From JBDNFP01 sp041689775 (GTDB lineage Bacteria; Bacteroidota; Bacteroidia; Cytophagales; Spirosomataceae): a stretch of 25,795 nucleotides of DNA. Shown piece by piece: positions 7,907-16,087 of this stretch. The stretch is from assembly GCA_041689775.1 (NCBI GenBank), contig JBDNFP010000289.1, positions 1 through 25,795 on the forward strand. Reading direction: 5' to 3'. Made by a program: the position numbers and the translations under genes. The first letter of the stretch is position 1; every line of letters starts with the position of its first letter. The notes under the pieces are model-generated. The model was not told the origin of the DNA and did not search any database. It saw only the letters and a list, made by a program, of their open reading frames with translations.

Positions 7907-9319
7907 ATGAGTAACTGTTTTAGTACGCTAGTCTTGTTTATTGGAATACTGTGGAATGCAAAAGCACAGAATGAGCCAAGCATTCCAATCCCTACCTCAG
8001 CCCAAATCCAGTGGCAAAATACTGAGCTAGCTGCCTTGATTTCCATGGATCTGCATGTATTCGACGGTAAGTCTTATGTACAAAGCGAAGCGCGGATTAC
8101 TCCCGTTGAAGATTATAACATCTTCAATCCACAGCAATATGATATGGATCAGTGGATCAAATCCTTAAAAGAGGGTGGATTTAAAATAGCGATCCTGACC
8201 GTGAGCCATGAAACGGGGTTCTTTTTGCATCAGAGTAGTGCCACCCCCTATTCCATGAAAGCCTTAAAATGGAAAGATGGGGAAGGGAATATTCTGCGCG
8301 ATTTTAAAACCTCATGCGAAAAACACGGCATATTACCCGGCGTATATATCGGAACTCGTTGGAATGCCTTTTATGGTGTCTACGATTTCAAAGTGAATGG
8401 CAACAACGCCTTTGCACAAAACAGGCAAAAGCACTACAACGCCATGATTGAAAATATCACAAAGGAAATATTCAGCAACTATGGCGACTGGGCCATGGTC
8501 TGGTTTGATGGCGGCGCCCACGGCCCCGATCAGGGTGGACCTGACGTACTCTCCATTTTTGAAAAATACCAACCCAACTGTTTGTTCTACCACAATCTGC
8601 AACGTGCCGATATGCGTTGGGGGGGAAGCGAGAGCGGAACGGTTCCTTATCCCTGTTGGGGTACGTTCCCCTATGTCTCTACGGGGGCAGGAGAATCCGC
8701 CAAAAAGGAGATTGGTGCCAACGACTTCCAGCTATTGAAAACGGGTGATCCCAATGGGAAATATTACATGCATGCCATGAGCGATGCCCCTTTGCGTGGC
8801 AATGGCGGCCATGACTGGTTTTGGGACCCCAACCGCGAGCACCTGATCTTCCCATTGGATCAATTGGTTGAAAAGTACTACAACTCAGTGGGGCATAATA
8901 CGACCCTTATTTTGGGTGTAACACCTGGGCCCGACGGACTAATGCCCGAGCCCGATGTGAAGCGGCTCAAAGAATTCGGAGATGAAATAAAGCGGCGGTT
9001 TTCAAATCCAATTGCCTCTACTGCCGGAACTGGTGAACAGGTCACTGTAAAACTCCCTGAAAGACAGAGAATCAATCAGATAGTATTGATGGAAGACCTC
9101 ACCAAGGGAGAACGCGTTCGGGAATTTGTACTGGAAGGAAAAACTAAAAAGGGTTGGCAACTGGTTTTTAAAGGCTCTTGTATTGGGCATAAATTCATCC
9201 ATCGTTTTGAGGAAATGGAGGTCTCCGAAGTTCGGCTACATGTGACTGAATCGAGAGGAGTGCCCGCTATTCAGAATTTCTCGGTGTTTCATTTCACGAA
9301 TAAACAGGCTGTAAACTGA
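7907..9319 (+). CDS. Secreted GH29 alpha-L-fucosidase
   Basis: A 470-residue glycoside hydrolase family 29 enzyme, a retaining alpha-L-fucosidase. A signal peptide ends near residue 20 (NAKAQ). The catalytic barrel follows, with FNPQQYDMDQWI near residue 73, and the nucleophile is expected at Asp201 in MVWFDGG. The usual HHDGF loop reads HETGF at residues 101-105, a substitution in the sugar-binding pocket. From about residue 365 a beta-rich tail looks like a carbohydrate-binding discoidin-type domain (QINQIVLMEDL). It lies 83 bp upstream of the sulfatase in the same direction, so the two probably act together on sulfated, fucosylated glycans. No SusC/SusD pair is visible. The acid/base residue was not assigned; it varies in this family. 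Confidence 0.92.
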   Translation: MSNCFSTLVLFIGILWNAKAQNEPSIPIPTSAQIQWQNTELAALISMDLHVFDGKSYVQSEARITPVEDYNIFNPQQYDMDQWIKSLKEGGFKIAILTVSHETGFFLHQSSATPYSMKALKWKDGEGNILRDFKTSCEKHGILPGVYIGTRWNAFYGVYDFKVNGNNAFAQNRQKHYNAMIENITKEIFSNYGDWAMVWFDGGAHGPDQGGPDVLSIFEKYQPNCLFYHNLQRADMRWGGSESGTVPYPCWGTFPYVSTGAGESAKKEIGANDFQLLKTGDPNGKYYMHAMSDAPLRGNGGHDWFWDPNREHLIFPLDQLVEKYYNSVGHNTTLILGVTPGPDGLMPEPDVKRLKEFGDEIKRRFSNPIASTAGTGEQVTVKLPERQRINQIVLMEDLTKGERVREFVLEGKTKKGWQLVFKGSCIGHKFIHRFEEMEVSEVRLHVTESRGVPAIQNFSVFHFTNKQAVN

Positions 9320-9402
9320 ACGGTGTCTTCTCCCTCCTTTTTTTTGGGTAAAAATCAGCCATTAGCTCTTTACCCATTTGATTCCCTTTCCCATTTTATC
9401 TA

Positions 9403-10953
9403 ATGCAGCACTCTATCCTCTTTTCCCAAAAAGCACGTCACCTGCTTGTCCTTTTCATACTGGCTTTTCCGTTGCTTACCGTAGCCCAATCCCCACCGAA
9501 CATCATTGTGTTTTTGGTGGATGACATGGGGTGGCAGGATACCTCCGTGCCGTTTTGGAAAGAAACCACACCGCTCAACCGCCGGTTTCATACGCCCAAC
9601 ATGGAACGCCTGGCCGCCGAGGGCGTAAAATTCACGAATGCGTACGCTACGCCCGTCTGTACGCCTACGCGCGTCAGTTTGATGACGGGCATGAACGTCA
9701 GTCGCCACCGGGTCAGTAACTGGACCTCTCCGTACCCCAACCAGGATACCAGTGCGCCGGACAGCGTGCTCAATGCTCCGGCCTGGAATTACCGAGGCAT
9801 GAGCCAGCAAAAGGACGTAAAAGGAATGGTGTACGCCAAAACGTTGGCTCAGGTGCTGAAAGACAACGGCTACTATACCATCCATACCGGAAAGGCGCAT
9901 TTTGGGGCTAAGGATACCCCCGGTGAAAATCCGTTAAATATGGGCTTTGACGTGAATATCGCCGGAAATATGACGGGACATCCGCAGTCATTTCTGGGCG
10001 AAAGTAACTATGGCAACCTGCCCGGAAAAACGACCATCCACGCCGTACCGGGACTGGAAAAATACCACGGAACGGACACTTTTCTATCGGAAGCCCTTAC
10101 CCTGGAAGCCATGGATGCGTTGGTAAAGCCCACGGCCAGTCAGCAGCCTTTCTTTCTGTATATGGCCCATTACGCCGTGCATTTGCCCTTTGATAAAGAC
10201 AAACGCTATTTCCAGAAGTACGTGGACGCTGGTCTGGAAGAAAGCGAAGCCGCCTACGCCGCGCTTATAGAAGGTATGGACAAAAGCCTGGGGGATTTGA
10301 TGGACTTTCTGAAAGAAAAAAAGCTGGATGAGAATACCATCATTCTGTTCATGTCGGACAACGGGGGTTTCAGTTTCCAGCCCCAGCGCATGGGAGCAGA
10401 TTATACCCAAAACAGCCCTTTGGCCGTTGGAAAAGGCTCCGTACACGAAGGCGGTATCCGGGAACCGATGCTACTGAAATGGCCCGGCCACACGCAGCCC
10501 GGAACGGTCTCAACCTACCCGGTGATTATTGAAGACTTCTTCCCCACTATCTTACACATGGCCAACATCAAGCGCTATGAGGTGCCGCAAGTAGTAGATG
10601 GCCAGGATTTTAGCGCTCAATTTACCAAAGGAAAGGCCGCCAAAAAGCTGCTGGTTTGGCACTACCCCAACAAATGGGGAAAGAGCGGGCCGGGCATTAG
10701 TTTTCATTCGGCCATGCGGAAAGGCCAATGGAAACTGATCTATTCCCACAAGACCGAAAAATTATCTCTTTACAATTTGGATGATGATATTGGTGAGCAA
10801 TACGATATAAGCAAAGCTAACCCTAAAATAACCCGGAAGCTGGCCGATGATTTGAGCCAATACCTGCGTCAGCGCGAAGCACAGATGCCATACAATAAGG
10901 CATTAAACAGGTTGGTCAGTTGGCCGGATGAGGCCTATCGGGCTTCTTTTTAA
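9403..10953 (+). CDS. Secreted type I sulfatase (formylglycine-dependent)
   Basis: A 516-residue arylsulfatase-type S1 sulfatase. The signal peptide ends near residue 29 (LTVAQ). The N-terminal metal site is FLVDDMGWQD (Asp40, Asp41). The maturation motif is Cys86-Thr-Pro-Thr-Arg, so Cys86 should be converted to formylglycine by a Cys-type maturation enzyme encoded elsewhere. Further family landmarks are TGKAHFG, FLYMAHYAVH and MSDNGG (Asp and Asn of the metal site). Length and domain order are complete. It shares an operon-like layout with the GH29 gene upstream and would remove sulfate before or after fucose cleavage. The exact S1 subfamily cannot be read here. Confidence 0.95.
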   Translation: MQHSILFSQKARHLLVLFILAFPLLTVAQSPPNIIVFLVDDMGWQDTSVPFWKETTPLNRRFHTPNMERLAAEGVKFTNAYATPVCTPTRVSLMTGMNVSRHRVSNWTSPYPNQDTSAPDSVLNAPAWNYRGMSQQKDVKGMVYAKTLAQVLKDNGYYTIHTGKAHFGAKDTPGENPLNMGFDVNIAGNMTGHPQSFLGESNYGNLPGKTTIHAVPGLEKYHGTDTFLSEALTLEAMDALVKPTASQQPFFLYMAHYAVHLPFDKDKRYFQKYVDAGLEESEAAYAALIEGMDKSLGDLMDFLKEKKLDENTIILFMSDNGGFSFQPQRMGADYTQNSPLAVGKGSVHEGGIREPMLLKWPGHTQPGTVSTYPVIIEDFFPTILHMANIKRYEVPQVVDGQDFSAQFTKGKAAKKLLVWHYPNKWGKSGPGISFHSAMRKGQWKLIYSHKTEKLSLYNLDDDIGEQYDISKANPKITRKLADDLSQYLRQREAQMPYNKALNRLVSWPDEAYRASF

Positions 10954-10983
10954 AATGGCACAGCCCCTAACACCTTGTTGTGC

Positions 10984-11006
10984 GCAGTCTCCCTTCGGAA
11001 TACTAC
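10984..11006. repeat. Degenerate palindrome matching 25578-25600
   Basis: GCAGTCTCCCTTCGGAATAC matches most of the reverse complement of the hairpin at 25578-25600. The right arm has drifted, so the stem is weak. It sits 31 bp after the sulfatase stop, as the other copy sits shortly after the DUF885-like gene, which suggests a shared post-gene element or terminator. Confidence 0.5.
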
Positions 11007-11060
11007 CCCCAACTGGTATTAGAATCTACCCGACAAATAAGAGGGGTGTTGCATTTATAA

Positions 11061-11151
11061 CTTGAATCCACCCTTGAATCCGCCAATGATTTGGCACGCT
11101 TTACGTTTCAAATCATCATTTGAGACATGTCAAATCATGTTTTGAAGCGTG
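11061..11151. promoter_or_regulatory. Cluster of nested repeats upstream of the lipoprotein
   Basis: Two direct copies of TTGAATCC (from 11062 and 11075) are followed by ATGATTTG (11086-11093) and its reverse complement CAAATCAT twice (11109-11116, 11131-11138). An outer pair, CACGCTT (11095-11101) and AAGCGTG (11145-11151), can pair around the two CAAATCAT copies. The cluster lies 70 bp before the start of the lipoprotein gene. It could be an operator or a structured leader; no regulator can be assigned, although a membrane AraC gene lies 1.2 kb downstream. Confidence 0.45.
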
Positions 11152-11221
11152 GAAGCTTTGGCCTTACCCCACTTTTGTAACACCAACCGCAACGGAGCGA
11201 TTGGAAAACATCGTACAAAAC

Positions 11222-11575
11222 GTGAAAAAGGTACTACCCGCATTCATCATCACTTTGGCACTCATCAGCACATCGTGCCGTACACTCACCTCTACTACCT
11301 ACATCAAACCCAATGATAGCTTCATTTTGGGCAACAATGAACACGGTACGTTTTCGGTAAAACTAAAAAACGCTTCATCTACCAATCTAGAACTTTGGAA
11401 AGCACCTATTACCGGCGGACGGCACTCGCCCGTAACGGTAAAACCCAACGAAACCCTAAAAATCAGCGTCGATAAAAATACCGCGTTGCGCATCGAAAAT
11501 AAAGCCAATGAGCAGGCTACGGTTGAGCTTTTGGTAAAAGGAGATACCGGTTTATCAATGGGGTACAAAAATTAA
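11222..11575 (+). CDS. Small lipoprotein of unknown function
   Basis: The frame is open from 11120, but GTG 11222 gives a classic lipoprotein signal: basic KK, a hydrophobic core, and ALISTSC with the lipidated Cys near residue 19. The mature part is about 99 residues and beta-rich, with alternating polar and hydrophobic residues (GTFSVKLKNASSTNLELWK and VELLVKGDTGLSMGY). It may form a small sandwich domain. It is followed by the DUF2807 gene 90 bp downstream and then by a membrane regulator, all in the same direction. I recognise no family. Confidence 0.7.
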   Translation: MKKVLPAFIITLALISTSCRTLTSTTYIKPNDSFILGNNEHGTFSVKLKNASSTNLELWKAPITGGRHSPVTVKPNETLKISVDKNTALRIENKANEQATVELLVKGDTGLSMGYKN

Positions 11576-11665
11576 TTTCAAATCTTAAAATCAGGCAGAT
11601 TTGGCTTAGACCATTTAATTTCAAAAAAACAGTAATTCATTACCCGTATTTTAACTATACATTCT

Positions 11666-12346
11666 ATGAAAAATATCCTTTTGATAACTACGCTGTTGAG
11701 TTTAGTTGTTAACCTTACCCAAGCCCAATATGCCCCATTAAAAGGCACTGGGAAAATCGTTCAAAAAAACTACGATATTCGAAATTTTGATAAGATTAGT
11801 TTTGAAGATTTGGACGGCAAAATTGAAGTGGAAGTGGGCAAATCCTTTTCCGTTAAAATTGAAATCGACGAAAATTTGGAGTCGTTGTTGTACGTCAGCA
11901 AAGAAGAGAAAGAGGGCGTGCTGACCGTTGGATTAAAAGGAAATACCAATAACAAACTATACGTAGAAGATACGCGCATCAAAGTAAAGGTGACCCTGCC
12001 CGAAGCCTCCGTAATTCAGCATCGTGGCAACAGCAGTTTGCACGTTGCGGGTCTTGTCGGACGGTATTTTCGATTCGAGAATGATGGCAACGGCGATGCA
12101 TCCTTGCAGGGAAGTATTGATGAACTTGACATCAAAAAGGAGGGTAATGGCAATGTCAACGCCAGAAATCTGGTTGCTAAAACGGCCAAGGTGAAATGCT
12201 ACGGTAACGGAAATGTGGACGTCTACTCCCAGATATCACTCGCCACGCACGGCTCAGGCAACGGAAATGTGGGGCAGTTTGGACCGGGTAAAATTGATCC
12301 CATCTCCGGAATAATGGGCAACGGCTCGGTAAGGGTAAAGCACTAA
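11666..12346 (+). CDS. DUF2807 secreted beta-helix protein (GIN domain)
   Basis: A 226-residue protein with a signal peptide ending near residue 20 (LTQAQ). The mature part has the DUF2807 (GIN, adhesin-head-like) pattern: an opening NYDIRNFDKISFEDLDGKIEV and then glycine- and asparagine-rich turns repeated along the chain (NDGNGDASL, KEGNGNVNA, CYGNGNVDV, GSGNGNV, MGNGSV). These repeats suit a short right-handed beta-helix. Proteins of this family are common in Bacteroidota envelopes and have no proven biochemical role. It lies 47 bp upstream of the AraC-type regulator. Confidence 0.9.
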   Translation: MKNILLITTLLSLVVNLTQAQYAPLKGTGKIVQKNYDIRNFDKISFEDLDGKIEVEVGKSFSVKIEIDENLESLLYVSKEEKEGVLTVGLKGNTNNKLYVEDTRIKVKVTLPEASVIQHRGNSSLHVAGLVGRYFRFENDGNGDASLQGSIDELDIKKEGNGNVNARNLVAKTAKVKCYGNGNVDVYSQISLATHGSGNGNVGQFGPGKIDPISGIMGNGSVRVKH

Positions 12347-12393
12347 AAACAAATGTCTCGCTAAGCAGGTTGTAGCAAAAGTTCTGTTCCTCT

Positions 12394-13533
12394 ATGTCGA
12401 TCTATCAAACACCTTTACAATTCGGCTATTTTTTAGCCTTACTATTTGCAGTTTTACTAGGGTTTCGGGGTTGGCAGGAAGAGCGACTCTCCGACAGACT
12501 TTTGGGATGGGTCATGTTTTTTCTGGCCATGGAGATCCAGGATTACACGTTTGGGTTTTCGGGTATAAACATCCTTTGGGAAAAATTTGAAGGATTCCCG
12601 CGCTATTTCCATCTTGCTTTTGCGCCTACTATTTATTTCTACCTAAAAGCCCAAATCAACCGCAATTTTCGCCTCAATATCAGTCATTTGTGGCATTATT
12701 TGCCTTATGCCATTTACTTCTCGGTCAATTTTGTGGTCTTTGTGCAGGGCCAAAAAGTGGTAGATACTTTTCGCAGTTCGGAGTGGTCATACTGGCTGGG
12801 TTGGTTAGAAAGCATAGCGATTTGGGGTTCTTACGTGTATTATTTCTACCAATCGCTGCGCCTCTACAAAGAATACCGCCGCTGGGCCGAAACCCAGTTT
12901 TCAGACACCGAAACCATCAGTTTTGTCTGGCTTCGTAATTTTATTTACCTCATCATAGCGGGTGAGGTATTCAAATTGGGCTGGTCCATTGCCGACCGCG
13001 CCTTGGGCAATTTGCCCTTTGAGCAGGATTGGTGGTGGCACCTACTGACGGTGGCCATTATCTGCTATGTAGGCATCAAAGGATATACCCAACATCAGCC
13101 CACTAGGTTGGTATACAAGCCCAATTCCTCAGAAAACGCCCCATTGCCTCAGCAAAATGAGCCTTTAACGCCGACCAGTAACCCATCTGCCCTGCCGAAC
13201 AATAATTATTCGGAATGGAAATCAAAGATTGAGCAACTCTTTGTTGAGCAAAAATTATACCTCGAACCTGAACTTTCGTTGAGTGATTTGGCTACCAAAC
13301 TCAAAACAAACACCTCGGTGTTGTCAGCGGCGATCAATCAAAATTTTGGCAAAAACTTCAACGATTTTGTGAACGAATACCGCGTAGAAGAAGTCAAGCG
13401 CCTGCTCAAAGACCCCACCAACGCGCACCTATCGCTATTGGGCGTAGCACTGGAATGCGGTTTTAATTCCAAATCCACCTTCAATCGCGCCTTTAAGAAA
13501 TTCACGGGGCAGTCGCCGAAAGAATTTGCCTAG
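12394..13533 (+). CDS. Membrane-anchored AraC-family transcription regulator
   Basis: A 379-residue protein. Residues 1-240 contain about seven hydrophobic segments, starting with FGYFLALLFAVLLGF, typical of Bacteroidota regulators that fuse a membrane sensor to an AraC DNA-binding domain. A polar linker (about 245-270, rich in Pro/Asn) leads to two helix-turn-helix motifs. LSLSDLATKLKTNTSVLSAA is the first, and the second ends in ALECGFNSKSTFNRAFKKFT with the AraC-family signature and SPKEF at the end. It should sense an envelope or extracellular signal. Its targets are unknown, but the adjacent lipoprotein and DUF2807 genes are obvious candidates. Confidence 0.92.
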   Translation: MSIYQTPLQFGYFLALLFAVLLGFRGWQEERLSDRLLGWVMFFLAMEIQDYTFGFSGINILWEKFEGFPRYFHLAFAPTIYFYLKAQINRNFRLNISHLWHYLPYAIYFSVNFVVFVQGQKVVDTFRSSEWSYWLGWLESIAIWGSYVYYFYQSLRLYKEYRRWAETQFSDTETISFVWLRNFIYLIIAGEVFKLGWSIADRALGNLPFEQDWWWHLLTVAIICYVGIKGYTQHQPTRLVYKPNSSENAPLPQQNEPLTPTSNPSALPNNNYSEWKSKIEQLFVEQKLYLEPELSLSDLATKLKTNTSVLSAAINQNFGKNFNDFVNEYRVEEVKRLLKDPTNAHLSLLGVALECGFNSKSTFNRAFKKFTGQSPKEFA

Positions 13534-13747
13534 GAAAAGGATTACACGAGGCTGCAAGTACATGATTCAGCAATTTTGTAAGTATAATTGCATAGCAACT
13601 GTAAAACTACACTCATGACATGTTCCCTCAAAGACCTACCGTCAGAGCTTATTCGGCTGCACTCTTAATTTAGCCTACTATAACTCCGTTAAATCTGGCG
13701 GGTGAATGATCAGAAAATATTATTGAAAGTGGGGTTGATTTAAGATA

Positions 13748-14018
13748 CTGATATACAGTAATTTTGGACCAAGTTGGCGGTAACACGGTGCCGCACGACG
13801 GGGCTTTTCAAGTAACTTATCGCTAGAAGGTATCTTTTAGTATTATGTACGTGGTGAACGAAGATCCAGCGAATAATGGATCTTTTGATGGGGGTATGGT
13901 GGCATTTGGATAATGTCTGTGGGGACACACAGACAACGGTGAAGGAGCAGTGTGAAGCAAGAGTTTCAAGTACGGTTCTGCGAGAAGGTGGGGGTGAAAT
14001 TCCCCCGCCTTACTCGAT
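13748..14018 (+). mobile_element. Group II intron remnant, 3' end complete, no reverse transcriptase
   Basis: The last 74 bases form domains V and VI (separate entry). The preceding 200 bases match the relic at 7559-7764 and are probably intron sequence too. There is no maturase gene, and the 5' end of a group II intron (usually GTGYG) could not be located, so this is a relic and not a movable copy. The flanking sequence just after the proposed 3' end, TTGTGTGCAGTC, resembles the palindromic element near 10984 and 25574, which could be the original insertion site. The region 13534-13747, between the AraC gene and this relic, shows nothing recognisable. Confidence 0.7.
13945..14018 (+). ncRNA. 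Group II intron domains V and VI
   Basis: Domain V is 34 nt (13945-13978), starting GAGCAGTG and ending GTACGGTTC. GAGC and GGTTC form the basal stem, TGAAGC/GTTTCA the upper stem, and AAGA the loop. Domain VI (13981-14016) pairs CGAGAAGG and GGGGG with CCCCC, CCTT and CTCG, leaving an unpaired A at 14012. That A is seven bases from the putative 3' end at 14018 (..TACTCGAT), the expected place for the branch point. The 3' sequence resembles bacterial class C introns, though class is a guess. Confidence 0.82.
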
Positions 14019-14080
14019 TGTGTGCAGTCGCTTTTTGTCCGTTCGAGAAACTGTCCACGTGCAATCTAAGTCAAGTCCTG

Positions 14081-14665
14081 TCAAGCGAATAGTAAACGTA
14101 ACCCAATTAGAATTAATATACTTGCTGAAATGACGTTTAGCCAATGGATAAGTCGAGGTTTGATATTATTTCCAAATTTTGAAATAAGATAAGACTTGAA
14201 AATATCAATAATCAACATAGTTAATAAAGCCGTAATCGAAGTAAACAAAGGCTTTGAAGTTTGGCTTATGACTGTTGAAATACCAAGCCAAAATACAAAA
14301 ACTAAGGGGTTGAATAGATTGAGAACTAATCCTTTGATGGCATAATTCGAAAGTGATTGAATATTATTCTCATGGTTTTGTTTCACTTCGGGTTTGATTA
14401 GCACCCTAATGCCATACAATAAAATCAAAATTCCACCCAAAATTGAGAATACGCTTCTAATTTTCGGGTCTTGGTAAAAATTGGCAAACCCCCAAAAAAC
14501 AGCTAAAAATATTGTCAAATCGCTAAGGAATACGCCAAATGTGAATAATATTGCAGGTTTGAATCCTTTGTATAAAGCAATGTTGAACAAAGCTACAAAA
14601 GTTGTGCCTGTCATTAGTGAAAGTCCAAAACCTAAAACGATACCTTTGAAAACGGCTTCAAACAT
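14081..14665 (-). CDS. LysE/RhtB-family exporter
   Basis: A 194-residue inner-membrane protein with about six helices and the LysE pattern: GLSLMTGTTFVALFNIAL near the N-terminus, a second repeat-like half, and LVLNLFNPLVFVFWLG near residue 110, where the NP of the family lies. Members export amino acids or small cationic solutes. It starts eight bases inside the preceding metallopeptidase-like gene and is the last gene of a five-gene minus-strand run. Its 3' end reaches within 65 bp of the group II intron remnant. Low GC matches its operon and not the flanking enzymes. Confidence 0.85.
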   Translation of the reverse strand: MFEAVFKGIVLGFGLSLMTGTTFVALFNIALYKGFKPAILFTFGVFLSDLTIFLAVFWGFANFYQDPKIRSVFSILGGILILLYGIRVLIKPEVKQNHENNIQSLSNYAIKGLVLNLFNPLVFVFWLGISTVISQTSKPLFTSITALLTMLIIDIFKSYLISKFGNNIKPRLIHWLNVISASILILIGLRLLFA

Positions 14666-15518
14666 TGCTTAACTTGTTCAAAACCAACCTCCTAAAATCA
14701 GATTGAAAAACAAACGATACGCAAAAACCTAAGCAAACGCCCCAAATCTCAATCATAAAATCATTCCTCCAAAAGCCTTTACTTGTCGAAGTTTGATATT
14801 GTTTATCATTTTCGATTTCTTTTTTGATTTCTTCGGGTGTGAGATAACTTTTTCCTTTGAATTCCTTGTACTCTTTCGATGCTTTGGATTTATTCAAAAC
14901 AAAGTCAGCCCAATCAAAAAGTTGCCAACCCAAACCTCGTTGAATTGTCAGTTTATCAACACTTTTCTCAAATTTGGGCGGATAATTCCCTGTTGCATAG
15001 TCTATTCCTAACTTGGCAATGCTTCCTGTTCCTTTATTTTCATAATCTATGATGTGAGCTAACTCATGTCCAATTACGCCAACTTGTGCATTGAAAGGTA
15101 CATCATCTAAAATTACCCCTTTTTTCTCATCGTCATTGTCAATCGTGATGGTATATTCTCTGTTGTATCTCCTTGTTAATGAGCCAGTTGTTGGTCGGCA
15201 AGCCATTGTTGTTTTAATGTTGGTGCGTATAAACTCTATGTGTACGTCTTTTAGTTCAGGGTAGTACGATAAAGCAATAAATATTTGTTCTTCAAATTCT
15301 TTTGGAATCATTTTGTTTCTACCCAGTGAAGTTCGTAATGCTATAAGTTTTCCTTCTGAAAGTGTGTTTTTGTTATACACTTTGATAGGTTTTGCATAGC
15401 TTTTTGCTTTATTTAATGCTTCTGAAAGTTGATTTTTCTCCTCGTTATTCATCTTTTGTGAAAAACAGATTAAAATAGAATTGGTAAGCAATAAAGCAAT
15501 GAGAAGAAAGAATTTCAT
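14658..15518 (-). CDS. Secreted or membrane-anchored protein with HExxH zinc motif
   Basis: A 286-residue protein with a signal peptide (to about residue 20, CFSQ). The centre has a zincin-like motif, His151-Glu-Leu-Ala-His155 followed by IIDYE, giving possible third ligands at Asp158 or Glu160. A second hydrophobic stretch near residues 252-272 (IWGVCLGFCVSFVF) suggests a C-terminal membrane anchor with a short basic tail. Two free Cys lie in that stretch. It may be a metallopeptidase acting at the periplasm or cell surface. No exact family is recognised. It lies between a small secreted protein and the LysE exporter in the same operon, so cleavage of a secreted product is plausible but unproven. 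Confidence 0.75.
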   Translation of the reverse strand: MKFFLLIALLLTNSILICFSQKMNNEEKNQLSEALNKAKSYAKPIKVYNKNTLSEGKLIALRTSLGRNKMIPKEFEEQIFIALSYYPELKDVHIEFIRTNIKTTMACRPTTGSLTRRYNREYTITIDNDDEKKGVILDDVPFNAQVGVIGHELAHIIDYENKGTGSIAKLGIDYATGNYPPKFEKSVDKLTIQRGLGWQLFDWADFVLNKSKASKEYKEFKGKSYLTPEEIKKEIENDKQYQTSTSKGFWRNDFMIEIWGVCLGFCVSFVFQSDFRRLVLNKLSNV

Positions 15519-15548
15519 TTCTGTGTTTTTTTATCGATTTTAAAAATG

Positions 15549-16055
15549 TCAATAAGATTTAATGAAAAAATATGATGTATTATCAAATTTGGCCTCAATG
15601 ACAATCATATTTACTTTCATTTCATTATTTATTAAAGTTCCGATGTTTGTTACATTGAATCCACTATTAGTAGAAGTTAAATTCATGAAGTCATATTTTG
15701 ACCAATTTTCTTTACTTATGATACTGTATTTTAATTGTCTATCGTTTTTTAATCCTTGTACTTTTTTTAAGTCGGACGTAGAAAATCGTAAAAATTCATC
15801 GTTAGCTTGATTATTTATATCAAAGGCGTAAAAAGGAGAGTTACAATCTTTCATATATGAATTAGATTTAATCTCTGATTGTTTATAATCACAGAAAACA
15901 AGTATTTTACGAATTTGCTCAACAGTGAGCTTATTTGATTTGAATTCTTTCAATAAAACTAATTCTGATGCTGAACAATCCTCAATTTCATCACATTGAG
16001 AAAACGCAGTTGAACTGACAGATAATAGTAAAAGAAATACAATAATCGTCTTCAT
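15549..16055 (-). CDS. Small secreted protein of unknown function
   Basis: A 168-residue protein with a signal peptide ending near residue 19 (STAFSQ) and a mature N-terminus carrying two Cys (CDEIEDC), with further Cys residues near 54 and 70. It is AT-rich, with Lys, Asn and Ser abundant. The middle (LRFSTSDLKKVQGLKNDRQL) is helical and the end strand-rich (MIVIEAKFDNTSYFFIKSY). No family is recognised. It lies 32 bp after the BASS transporter and 30 bp before the HExxH gene, so it is almost surely co-transcribed with them. Confidence 0.7.
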   Translation of the reverse strand: MKTIIVFLLLLSVSSTAFSQCDEIEDCSASELVLLKEFKSNKLTVEQIRKILVFCDYKQSEIKSNSYMKDCNSPFYAFDINNQANDEFLRFSTSDLKKVQGLKNDRQLKYSIISKENWSKYDFMNLTSTNSGFNVTNIGTLINNEMKVNMIVIEAKFDNTSYFFIKSY

Positions 16056-16087
16056 AATTCTAAGACTGTTTTAGATATGTTTAAATA

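Noticed and set aside
13876..14133. 85-residue plus-strand reading frame with GGGEIPPPYS text
   Set aside because: It lies across group II intron domains V and VI; the peptide is the translation of the conserved RNA hairpins and not a gene.
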